A stretch of DNA of 64,000 nt from AP-15 sp963712825 (GTDB lineage Bacteria; Pseudomonadota; Alphaproteobacteria; ATCC43930; CGMCC-115725). Of this stretch, positions 51,363-59,022 are shown piece after piece (the stretch's first letter is position 1; each line of letters begins with the position of its first letter). The DNA lies in NCBI GenBank assembly GCA_963712825.1, contig CAVQJP010000025.1:1-64000 (forward strand). The letters are read 5' to 3'. Under the pieces are notes generated by a model. The model made no database searches and was not told where the DNA came from. It saw only the letters and a list, made by a program, of their open reading frames with translations. Made by a program: the position numbers and the translations under genes.

Positions 51363-52214
51363 ATGCGACGTTTCGAGGGCACCGACAGCTATGTGGCCAC
51401 ACCCGATCTGCGGGTCGCGGTCAATGCCGCCATCGCGCTCGAACGCCCGCTGCTGGTCAAGGGCGAGCCCGGCACCGGCAAGACCATCCTCGCGCACGAA
51501 ATCGCCCGCGGCATCGGCAGGGAGCTGATCGCCTGGCACATCAAGTCGACGACCAAGGCGCAGCAGGGTCTTTACGAATACGACGCGGTGTCGCGGCTGC
51601 GCGACGGCCAGCTCGGCGACGAGCGGGTCCGCGACATCGCCAACTACATCGTGCCGGGCAAGCTGTGGGAGGCGTTTACCGCCGACGAGGCCCCGGTATT
51701 GCTGATCGACGAGATCGACAAGGGCGACATCGAATTCCCGAACGATCTGCTGCTCGAGCTCGACCGGATGGAGTTCTACGTCTACGAAACTCGGCAGACC
51801 ATCCGCGCCCGCCACCGCCCGGTCGTCATCATTACCTCAAACAACGAGAAAGAATTGCCCGACGCGTTCCTGCGCCGCTGCTTTTTTCATTACATCCGCT
51901 TCCCCGACCGCGAGACCATGGAAAAGATCGTCGATGTCCATTTTCCCGATCTCAAGCACGAGCTGGTGCATGAGGCGCTGACGATCTTTTTCGACGTGCG
52001 CCAGGCGCCGGGATTAAAGAAGAAGCCGTCGACCTCGGAACTGCTCGACTGGCTCAAATTGCTGCTGGTCGAGGACATCTCGCCCGAAACCCTTCGCGCC
52101 CGCGATCCCGCCAAGCTGATCCCGCCATTGCACGGGGCGCTCCTTAAAAACGAGGAGGACGTGCATTTGTTCGAGCGCCTCGCCTTTCTGCACCGCCGCG
52201 CCGAGCGCGGCTAA
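51363..52214 (+). CDS. MoxR-family AAA+ ATPase (CoxD-like)
   Basis: The 283-residue AAA+ protein has Walker A GEPGTGKT (34-41), Walker B VLLIDEIDKG, sensor ITSNNEKELPDAF and the arginine finger RRCFFHYIRFPD. It is the type paired with a VWA protein (CoxD/CoxE-like), acting as a chaperone for metal-cofactor insertion or complex assembly. The VWA partner follows at 52676 after an unrelated small gene. Confidence 0.9.
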   Translation: MRRFEGTDSYVATPDLRVAVNAAIALERPLLVKGEPGTGKTILAHEIARGIGRELIAWHIKSTTKAQQGLYEYDAVSRLRDGQLGDERVRDIANYIVPGKLWEAFTADEAPVLLIDEIDKGDIEFPNDLLLELDRMEFYVYETRQTIRARHRPVVIITSNNEKELPDAFLRRCFFHYIRFPDRETMEKIVDVHFPDLKHELVHEALTIFFDVRQAPGLKKKPSTSELLDWLKLLLVEDISPETLRARDPAKLIPPLHGALLKNEEDVHLFERLAFLHRRAERG

Positions 52215-52294
52215 AGTGAAACGAACTGTGGATAACGTGGATCGTTGACGATTGTTGGGGATAAGCTCGGTATTTCAGTTATGAGAGGCTACCA

Positions 52295-52666
52295 ATGAAG
52301 TCGGGCAAGCCAATCTCGGCGGGAGCTAACGCAATAGAAAGCGACGAGCTGTTCGAGATGGCGAATTTATACCCGCGTACTACGGGTCTACCGATGACAG
52401 TATGGGTGAGCCCGCGCGGAAATGCCCGTCACGACGTACGCATCAAGGTAAACATGACGCACGGCAACCAAATGACCGTCGATAATACTGCGGTGGTGGC
52501 AATTCGGCCGGTTCCGCACCTGATTGCCGGCCGACTTTCTGCGGATGATGGGCGGGCGGTGTTCGACTGGATCACGCTGAACGCGACCGCCATAATTAGC
52601 TATTGGGATGGCGATGTCGACACCGTGCAATTGTCGCAATTATTGCGGCCGCTGCCGTCCTGTTAA
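52295..52666 (+). CDS. Hypothetical protein inserted between MoxR and VWA genes
   Basis: The 123-residue product (ELFEMANLYPRTTGLPMTVWVSP, KVNMTHGNQMTVDNTAVVAI, YWDGDVDTVQL) is soluble with no known motif; it resembles a small family often found singly in alphaproteobacteria, seen here from memory only. Its base composition is lower in GC and codon usage differs from the flanking MoxR and VWA genes (for example AAT-TTA-TAC and TAT-TGG-GAT). That suggests a recent insertion into an otherwise conserved pair. It has its own start context but no obvious promoter. Confidence 0.75.
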   Translation: MKSGKPISAGANAIESDELFEMANLYPRTTGLPMTVWVSPRGNARHDVRIKVNMTHGNQMTVDNTAVVAIRPVPHLIAGRLSADDGRAVFDWITLNATAIISYWDGDVDTVQLSQLLRPLPSC

Positions 52667-52675
52667 GGGCTGGCT

Positions 52676-53857
52676 GTGTTCTTTTCGTTCTTTACCGAAT
52701 TGCGCGCGGCCAAGATCCCGGTCTCGTTGCGCGAATATCTGAGCCTGATGGAGGCGATGCAGCAGCGGGTCGCGGCATTTGCGATCGAGGATTTCTACTT
52801 TGTCGCCCGCACCGCGCTCGTTAAGGACGAGCGCCATCTCGACCGTTTCGACCGGGTCTTTGGCCAGTGCTTCAAAGGCATCGAAACCCTTGCCGACCCA
52901 AAAGCCGAAATCCCCGAGGAGTGGCTCAGAAAACTCGCCGAACGGTTCCTCTCCGAGGAGGAGAAAAAGCTCGTCGAAGCGTTGGGCGGCTGGGACAAGC
53001 TGATGGAAACCCTGCGCCAGCGCCTCGCCGAGCAGAAGGCGCGCCACCAGGGCGGCAGCAAGTGGATCGGCACCGTCGGGACCTCGCCCTTTGGCGCCCA
53101 CGGCTACAACCCCGAAGGCGTGCGCATCGGCCAGGAGGAGGGCCGGAACCGCAGTGCGGTCAAGGTGTGGGACCGGCGCGACTTCCGCAATCTCGACGAC
53201 ACCGTCGAGCTCGGCACCCGCAACATCAAATTGGCGTTGCGCCGCCTGCGCCAGTTTGCCCGCGAGGGTGCGGCCGACGAGCTCGACCTCGACGGCACGG
53301 TGCGGTCGACCGCGCACAACGCCGGCTGGCTCGACCTGAAGCTGGTGCCGGAGCGCCACAACGCGATCAAGCTGTTGCTGTTTCTCGATGTCGGCGGGTC
53401 GATGGAGGACCATGTCCGGGTCTGCGAGGAACTGTTTTCGGCTGCCCGCTCCGAATTCAAGCACCTGATCCATTTTTACTTTCACAACTGCATCTACGAC
53501 ACGGTGTGGCGCGACTCGCGCCGGCGCCATGTTGAGCAGGTGCCGGTCCTCGATCTGACCCGCACCTATGACCGGAACTACAAAATCGTGCTGGTCGGCG
53601 ACGCCAGCATGAGCCCCTATGAGATCGAAAAAGAGGGCGGCAGCGTCGAGCGCTGGAACGATGAGCCAGGCGAGGTCTGGCTGCGCCGGCTGTTCGACGC
53701 TTACCCGCACGCGGTGTGGTTGAACCCGGTGCCGGAGAAATACTGGTCCGGCACCGCCAGCATCGGAATGATCCGCCGGATCAGCGAGGACCGCATGTTC
53801 CCGCTGACCCTCGAAGGCCTCGACCACGCGATGCGCCGCCTCAAGCGGCGCGGGTGA
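52676..53857 (+). CDS. VWA-domain protein (CoxE-like)
   Basis: The 393-residue protein has a helical N-terminal half and a C-terminal VWA fold with the metal-site motif DVGGSM (the usual DxSxS is altered at one position). It is the usual partner of the upstream MoxR ATPase. GTG 52676 is the most upstream sensible start, since MFFSFFTELRAAKIPVSLREYL is the conserved beginning. The pair may aid cofactor insertion into a metalloenzyme located elsewhere. Confidence 0.88.
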   Translation: MFFSFFTELRAAKIPVSLREYLSLMEAMQQRVAAFAIEDFYFVARTALVKDERHLDRFDRVFGQCFKGIETLADPKAEIPEEWLRKLAERFLSEEEKKLVEALGGWDKLMETLRQRLAEQKARHQGGSKWIGTVGTSPFGAHGYNPEGVRIGQEEGRNRSAVKVWDRRDFRNLDDTVELGTRNIKLALRRLRQFAREGAADELDLDGTVRSTAHNAGWLDLKLVPERHNAIKLLLFLDVGGSMEDHVRVCEELFSAARSEFKHLIHFYFHNCIYDTVWRDSRRRHVEQVPVLDLTRTYDRNYKIVLVGDASMSPYEIEKEGGSVERWNDEPGEVWLRRLFDAYPHAVWLNPVPEKYWSGTASIGMIRRISEDRMFPLTLEGLDHAMRRLKRRG

Positions 53858-54196
53858 TCAGGCCGCGTTCTGATCTTTTGGGCGGATGTAGGCGAGGGCG
53901 GCGTGCGCCTCGCAATAGGGTTTGCCGGCCATCGGCCGCGCCCCGCAAAAATGGAAATTGGGGTCGTTCGGGTGGCCGTGAGGCCACAGGCAGCTCGGGC
54001 CGGCGAATTCAAAGACGTTGCGCCGCGGCTCGATCTTGGGCGGCGGCTCGCGGCGCGTCATCGCACTTCGATAAAGCCGGCCGATCACGGCGTTTTTTGT
54101 GAGCCCGAGGCGGCGGCCGATTTCAGCGGTCGGCAAACCCTCTTCGAACAGCTGGGTCAACCGCTCGACGCGCTCGGTAGTCCAGGTGATTTCCAT
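53858..54196 (-). CDS. GcrA-family cell cycle regulator, short form
   Basis: From ATG 54196 (GGGGGAAATCG upstream) the 112-residue product starts WTTERVERLTQLFEEGLP, then a helix-turn-helix (EIGRRLGLTKNAVIGR), the GcrA DNA-binding region. It ends with CLWPHGHPNDPNFHFCG and PMAGKPYCEAHAALAY, the GcrA C-terminal domain that binds sigma-70 domain 2. It is shorter than typical GcrA (about 170 residues) because the central linker is reduced. It may be the master regulator itself or a paralogue. Confidence 0.85.
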   Translation of the reverse strand: MEITWTTERVERLTQLFEEGLPTAEIGRRLGLTKNAVIGRLYRSAMTRREPPPKIEPRRNVFEFAGPSCLWPHGHPNDPNFHFCGARPMAGKPYCEAHAALAYIRPKDQNAA

Positions 54197-54414
54197 CGAT
54201 TTCCCCCGCATTCTGTGGATCAACGATCCACCCCCACAAAATAGAGTACCAGCCTTGTGGCCTTGCCGCAACCGGTCTCTATTAGTAGTGCCGATACTGG
54301 TTTGGCCGAGATCGCTTTGCGCCCCCGCGCGACCCCTCGGCCGTCGGCCTTTATCGGCAACGGATTATCGCTGGCATCAAATCACGGCAAAAAAAGGGCA
54401 ATCTCGCCCGAGAC

Positions 54415-55488
54415 TTACCCGGGCGGCGCGGGGCCGGCGGCGCGGTCGGGTTCGCGCCGATAGCTGACCACCTTCGAAAGGTAGGCCGGGTATTGACCGG
54501 CGGAGGTAAAGGCCGGGTCCATCAGCCGGTCGAGGTCCTCGCGCAGATAGCTTGCGTAATAGGGCTCGTGAAACCCGGCGGGGAACGAATTGAGCATCGC
54601 GTCGTAATCGGGCTCGTCACCGGTCTGCAGCGAGTCGACAAAGATCACCGTGCCGCCGGGCCGCACTACCCGGCCGAGCTCCGCCGCCACCGCGCGACGC
54701 ACCCGCGGCGGCAGTTCGTGAAGCAGGTAGATGCAGGTGACGACGTCGAACTCGCCGTCGGCGAACGGCATAGCCTCGGCCGCACCCTCGACCAGCCGGA
54801 CGCGCGACCACGGCGCCAATGCCCGGCGCGCCACGGCGAGGTAATGCGGCGACAAGTCGAGCCCAGTGACCGCGAGCCGCGGCCAGTTGGCCTTGACCTC
54901 GCGCAGAAAGCTGCCGGTGCCGCAGGCGAGGTCGAGGAGCCGCTGCCTCCCGCGCCCGTCCGCGCGATGCCGGGCGAGCGCCTCGCGCAACGGCACCAGC
55001 GCCTGGCGCCGCATCGCCGCCGCCCCGCCGCCAAACAACACCTCGACCTGATGGTCGTAGCGGCGGGCCGAGGCGTCGCTCAGGTAGCCGTCGCTCTGAA
55101 AATGGAATTTCTGCAGGTAATAGCGCGGGTAGGGGCCGGGTGGCGGGTTCTCCAGCAGCCGTTCCTTGGCATCGCCGTGGCGTCTGTCCTCGACCGCGGC
55201 GAGATCAGCGAAAAAATCGAGAGCGCGGCGCAATTCGCCGAGAGGCCGGCCGAAACCGTCGAGAGGCGGCGTATAATACCCGGCCTCGACATTGCGCCAG
55301 TCCTGCTCGAACAACGCGCGCAGGTCGGCAAGGATGCGGCGCCGGTCCGGCATCGGGCGGCCGTGCAGCTCGTCTGGTAACGGGACCGGGCGGCTCAGCC
55401 GCGCCGCCAGCAGCTTCTGGCCAAAAAACCATCCGACCCGCGCGGCTTGCGCGGTGTCGAAGGCAAGCTTGTCGAGGGCAGTGGGCAT
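54415..55488 (-). CDS. SAM-dependent methyltransferase
   Basis: The 357-residue protein has an uncharacterised N-terminal helical part (about 1-180) and a C-terminal class I methyltransferase domain: LLDLACGTGSFLREV (motif I), VTGLDLSPHYL and LVEGAAEAMPFADGEFDVVTC. The acceptor is unknown. ATG 55488 is preferred to ATG 55509 because the seven extra residues are not conserved-looking. It is separated from gcrA-like by 218 bp. Confidence 0.85.
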   Translation of the reverse strand: MPTALDKLAFDTAQAARVGWFFGQKLLAARLSRPVPLPDELHGRPMPDRRRILADLRALFEQDWRNVEAGYYTPPLDGFGRPLGELRRALDFFADLAAVEDRRHGDAKERLLENPPPGPYPRYYLQKFHFQSDGYLSDASARRYDHQVEVLFGGGAAAMRRQALVPLREALARHRADGRGRQRLLDLACGTGSFLREVKANWPRLAVTGLDLSPHYLAVARRALAPWSRVRLVEGAAEAMPFADGEFDVVTCIYLLHELPPRVRRAVAAELGRVVRPGGTVIFVDSLQTGDEPDYDAMLNSFPAGFHEPYYASYLREDLDRLMDPAFTSAGQYPAYLSKVVSYRREPDRAAGPAPPG

Positions 55489-55573
55489 GAGCTTGGAATT
55501 ATGACGCAATCTTGTATTTGCAAGGGGTTAGCGGAAGCCGGGCAATGCGCCACGGTGCCTCCGGGTGCGAAGA

Positions 55574-56338
55574 TCAGGCGGCGCCGAAGTCGATGTCGAT
55601 CCGGCCGAGCGGGCCGAAATCGGCGCTGATCCTGGCGCCGTGACGGGTGAACACCATTCCGGTCCACGAGCCGGTCGTGACAAAGGTCCCGGCCTTGGCG
55701 CCGCCGCGGGTGCGCATCAGGTTGGCGAGCTCGACAAGTGCGGCCACCGGGTCGCGGGGCGCCGCCATGCTGCTGTCGGCAAAGGCATGCCCGTCTTCGG
55801 TGATTGTCATCCGCGTCGCAGCGAGGTCGAGCTTTTCCCAGTCCGGCACCGGCGCGCCATGGACCAGCCCGCCATTCGCGTAGTTGTCGGCCAGCATCAA
55901 CGGCCGGGCGAGCGCGCGGGGATCGACAAAGCGGCAGTCGACCACCTCGATCGCCGGGTGCAGGACGGCACCCGCAATCACCTCGGCGCGGTCATAGGGT
56001 GTCGCGCGCGGCGGCAGGTCGCGGCCGAGGCGAAACGCGATCTCACCCTCGATGCCGACCAGGCGCAGCTCATGGGCGGTGTAGGCGGCCGGGCTCGGCC
56101 GGATCATGCGGGCAAAGATCGGCGCGCAAAACGCCGCGGTCGTCGGCGAGGCGACGCCGATTTTCCAGCCGCCGACCGCTTCGCCGAGCCGGCGAGTGAC
56201 CGCGTCCTGAATTTGGTAGGCGTCGGCATCCGATTGCGGGCGGCATTCCGCCGGCAGTTCGGCGAGCGGCTCACCGCCGCGCGCTGCGCACAGCAATTTC
56301 GCGGCTTCTTCGGCGCGGTCGGCAAGCATCGCAATCAT
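55574..56338 (-). CDS. 2-keto-4-pentenoate hydratase/FAH-family protein
   Basis: The 254-residue protein matches the MhpD/2-oxopent-4-enoate hydratase branch: GWKIGVASPTT, GIEGEIAFRLGRDLP, HPAIEVVDCRF and GGLVHGAPV. The three acidic metal ligands of the family (Glu-x-Glu in IEGEIAF and Glu in AIEVVD) are present. It likely hydrates a dienoate or cleaves a 2-keto acid in aromatic catabolism; no meta-cleavage genes are beside it, so the pathway is unknown. Confidence 0.85.
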   Translation of the reverse strand: MIAMLADRAEEAAKLLCAARGGEPLAELPAECRPQSDADAYQIQDAVTRRLGEAVGGWKIGVASPTTAAFCAPIFARMIRPSPAAYTAHELRLVGIEGEIAFRLGRDLPPRATPYDRAEVIAGAVLHPAIEVVDCRFVDPRALARPLMLADNYANGGLVHGAPVPDWEKLDLAATRMTITEDGHAFADSSMAAPRDPVAALVELANLMRTRGGAKAGTFVTTGSWTGMVFTRHGARISADFGPLGRIDIDFGAA

Positions 56339-56492
56339 CCTCTCAAGTACCGATCAAACAAATCATAATGTAACAACTTCCCGCGTCATCCTGCGAAGCC
56401 CGACGACGTGCTGGGGGCAGCTAGCGGTACGAACCAGACGGATGATACCCGCCGTCCGTCGTCGCAGCGGGATTGCGTCGTCGCTCCGCTTC

Positions 56493-56525
56493 TCGCAATG
56501 ACACACCTTTACGGTGTCATTGCGA
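56493..56525. repeat. REP-type hairpin, 12-bp perfect stem
   Basis: TCGCAATGACAC and GTGTCATTGCGA pair perfectly around a 9-nt loop. The flanks (CGCTCCGCTTC before and GCGAAGCGAAGCAAT after) extend the symmetry imperfectly. Such palindromes containing CATTGCGAGCGAAGCGAAG recur between genes in many alphaproteobacteria. It lies between two same-strand genes, 154 bp after the FAH-family gene's start side. Confidence 0.85.
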
Positions 56526-56583
56526 GCGAAGCGAAGCAATCTCGGCGTGGCGCCGCTCGGTGCCGAGCGTCAGATTTGTACCA

Positions 56584-57768
56584 CTAGAACGCGGCGAGAT
56601 ATTCGAGTGCTGCGGTGACCCCGCCAGGCCGGTGCGGAATGCGGGCGCGGTGCAATCCCATCTCGACCCCGCTCAACGTGCCGCACAGCATCAGATCGTT
56701 GAACCAGCCGAGATGGCCGATGCGAAAGATCTTGCCCTTGAGCCGGCCGAGCCCGGTGCCGAGCGACATGTCGAAGCTTTCGAGGATGATCTCGCGCAGC
56801 CGGTCGGCGTCGAACCCGTCCGGCACCACGACCGCGGTCAGCGAATTCGAATGCTCGCGCGGGTCGGCGCACAAGACTTCGAGCCCCCACCCCGCGACGG
56901 CGCGACGCGTCGCCTCGGCGTGGCGGGCGTGACGGCGGAAGACCGCGTCGAGCCCTTCCTCGTCGAGCAGCATGTGCAAGGCTTCGCGGAGCCCGAACAG
57001 CAAATTGGTGCTTGGCGTGTAGGGGAAAAACCCGGTCTGCGCCACCTCGCTCATTGCCTGCCAATCCCAATAGGAGCGCGGCAATTTTGCGGTCTCGGAC
57101 GCGGCGAGCGCCTTTTTCGAGACCGCGTTGAAGCCCAGCCCCGGCGGCAGCATCAGCCCCTTTTGCGAGCCGGCAACGGTCACGTCCACCCGCCACTCGT
57201 CGTGGCGGTAGTCGATCGACGCCAATGACGAGATCGTATCGACCATGAACAACGCCGGATGGCCGGCGCGGTCGATTGCCGCGCGGATTTCGGGGATGCG
57301 GCTTGCGACCCCGGTCGAGGTTTCGTTGTGGACGACGCAGACGGCCTTTATTTGATGCGCCCGGTCGGCAACGAGCTTTTCCTCGACCAGGGCCGGGTCG
57401 ACCCCGTGCCGCCAGTCGCCCGGCACAAACTCGGCCTCGATCCCGAGCCGCGCCGCCATCGTCCGCCACAAGCTCGCGAAATGGCCGGTCTCGAACATCA
57501 GGACGCGGTCGCCCGGCGACAAGGTGTTGGACAACGCCGCCTCCCACGCCCCGGTGCCGGAAGACTGATAGACGACCACGGTTTCCTCGGTCTGAAAGAC
57601 GCGCTTCATGCCGGCGACGACTTCCTTGGCGAGCGCGGCGAATTCCGGCCCGCGATGGTCGATCGTCGGCGCGGCGATCGCCTGCAATACCCGGTCGGGC
57701 ACATTGGTCGGCCCGGGGATCTGCAGGAAATGGCGACCGCTATGCGCCGCGGCGGCATTGGATCTCAT
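56584..57768 (-). CDS. Serine-glyoxylate-type aminotransferase (class V)
   Basis: The 394-residue PLP enzyme starts with FLQIPGPTNVPDRVLQAIAAP and has the cofactor lysine in GSQKGLMLPPG, both typical of the serine-glyoxylate/alanine-glyoxylate aminotransferase group. Motifs VVHNETSTGV and VDTISSLASIDY support it. Such enzymes act in the serine cycle or glyoxylate detoxification. No serine-cycle neighbours are present. Called without a symbol because alanine-glyoxylate or phosphoserine activity cannot be excluded. Confidence 0.9.
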   Translation of the reverse strand: MRSNAAAAHSGRHFLQIPGPTNVPDRVLQAIAAPTIDHRGPEFAALAKEVVAGMKRVFQTEETVVVYQSSGTGAWEAALSNTLSPGDRVLMFETGHFASLWRTMAARLGIEAEFVPGDWRHGVDPALVEEKLVADRAHQIKAVCVVHNETSTGVASRIPEIRAAIDRAGHPALFMVDTISSLASIDYRHDEWRVDVTVAGSQKGLMLPPGLGFNAVSKKALAASETAKLPRSYWDWQAMSEVAQTGFFPYTPSTNLLFGLREALHMLLDEEGLDAVFRRHARHAEATRRAVAGWGLEVLCADPREHSNSLTAVVVPDGFDADRLREIILESFDMSLGTGLGRLKGKIFRIGHLGWFNDLMLCGTLSGVEMGLHRARIPHRPGGVTAALEYLAAF

Positions 57769-57880
57769 TTTTAAAGGCTCCGTCGTCAGGGTTCAGTGTG
57801 GCGGCGAACCGCGTTCCGGACAAGCCGCGGATCGCCCTGCGCGGCTTTCGCCGCGATCGGCCGGCGATGCGGTCGCAGGC

Positions 57881-58951
57881 TTAGGCGAAGGCGCGGCGCA
57901 GGCGGCCCCAATCCTCGATCGCGTACTCCTGGCCGGGGACGATCTGGAAGGCGATCTCGCTGTAGCCGGCCGCAGCCAAAGCGGCGACCCGTTCGCGCAG
58001 CTCCTTTTCGGGTGCGGTAAAAGTGGTCAGGCGGATCAACTCGGCGGTGACAAACGGCCGCTCCTCGGGCTTGACGAACATCAGGTGGCCACGGTGGTTT
58101 TCGAGATAGTGCGCGCCTTGCGGCCGGAAACCGCGCGCCAGCTCGACGTATCGGGCGACGGTGTCGGCGATCGCGGGTGATGCCGGGGTCGCGTTGGGCA
58201 TGCCGGCCAAGGCTTGGTCGGCGGCGCGGTGCAGCAGCATCGCCGCGCGCGGGCCGGCTTGGGCGACGGCGCGCGGGCTGTCGGCGGGCTCGCCCTCGGC
58301 GAGGATCGCGCCGCCGGTCAGCACCACCGCATCGAACGGCTCGCCGGCCCGGCCGGCCGCTTGCCGCCGCGCCTCGATGTCGCGCAAGGCCCCCGCCGCG
58401 CTGTCGACGTCGCCGGTCGTAGCGATCCAGCCGGCCCCGAGCTTTGCGGTCAACGCCCGCGCGCGGGGCCCGGAGGCGGCAACGTAGAGGCCGATCGGGT
58501 CGCTGGTGTTGATCAGCCCTAGCTCGGGGTTGAGCAGCCGGATCAGGCGGGTTTTGCCTTCGATTTCGGCCTCGACCGTCTCCTCGCGCAGCAAGCCCAT
58601 GACGACCCGGACATATTCCTCCATGTCGGCGAGCCGGACCGCACCCAGCCCCATCGCGCGCCTGCCGGTAAAGCCGGTGCCGACCCCGAAATCGATCCGC
58701 CCCGGAGCCAGCTTGTTCAGCGAGGCAAAGGCGTTCGCCGCCACCGCGGCGATGCGGTTCGACGGGATCAGAACCCCGGTGCCGAGCCGGATCGTCGTTG
58801 TCTTGAGCGCCGCCGCGGCCATCGCCACAAACGGGTCGGCGCTCAGCATCTGGGTGTCGTAGAACCAGGCCCGGCTGAACCCCAGCTCCTCGGCCCGCCG
58901 CACCACGCGCCAGGATTGCGCGTCGGTTGGAAGGGCGATGGCGAATTTCAT
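57881..58951 (-). CDS. LLM class flavin/F420-dependent oxidoreductase
   Basis: The 356-residue protein has the luciferase-like (bacterial TIM-barrel) pattern: RRAEELGFSRAWFYDTQ, TTIRLGTGVLIPSNR, GRIDFGVGTGFTGRRAMG. It is closest to F420/FMN-dependent LLM oxidoreductases of the 5,10-methylene-tetrahydromethanopterin-reductase-like type. It is a single gene after the aminotransferase. Substrate unknown. Confidence 0.9.
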   Translation of the reverse strand: MKFAIALPTDAQSWRVVRRAEELGFSRAWFYDTQMLSADPFVAMAAAALKTTTIRLGTGVLIPSNRIAAVAANAFASLNKLAPGRIDFGVGTGFTGRRAMGLGAVRLADMEEYVRVVMGLLREETVEAEIEGKTRLIRLLNPELGLINTSDPIGLYVAASGPRARALTAKLGAGWIATTGDVDSAAGALRDIEARRQAAGRAGEPFDAVVLTGGAILAEGEPADSPRAVAQAGPRAAMLLHRAADQALAGMPNATPASPAIADTVARYVELARGFRPQGAHYLENHRGHLMFVKPEERPFVTAELIRLTTFTAPEKELRERVAALAAAGYSEIAFQIVPGQEYAIEDWGRLRRAFA

Positions 58952-59022
58952 TTGGTGCGCTCCCCTGCTGCCGGGGGAAGCATACCATTGCTGCGGCCGG
59001 AAGGATGATCGCGACTAGGAAG

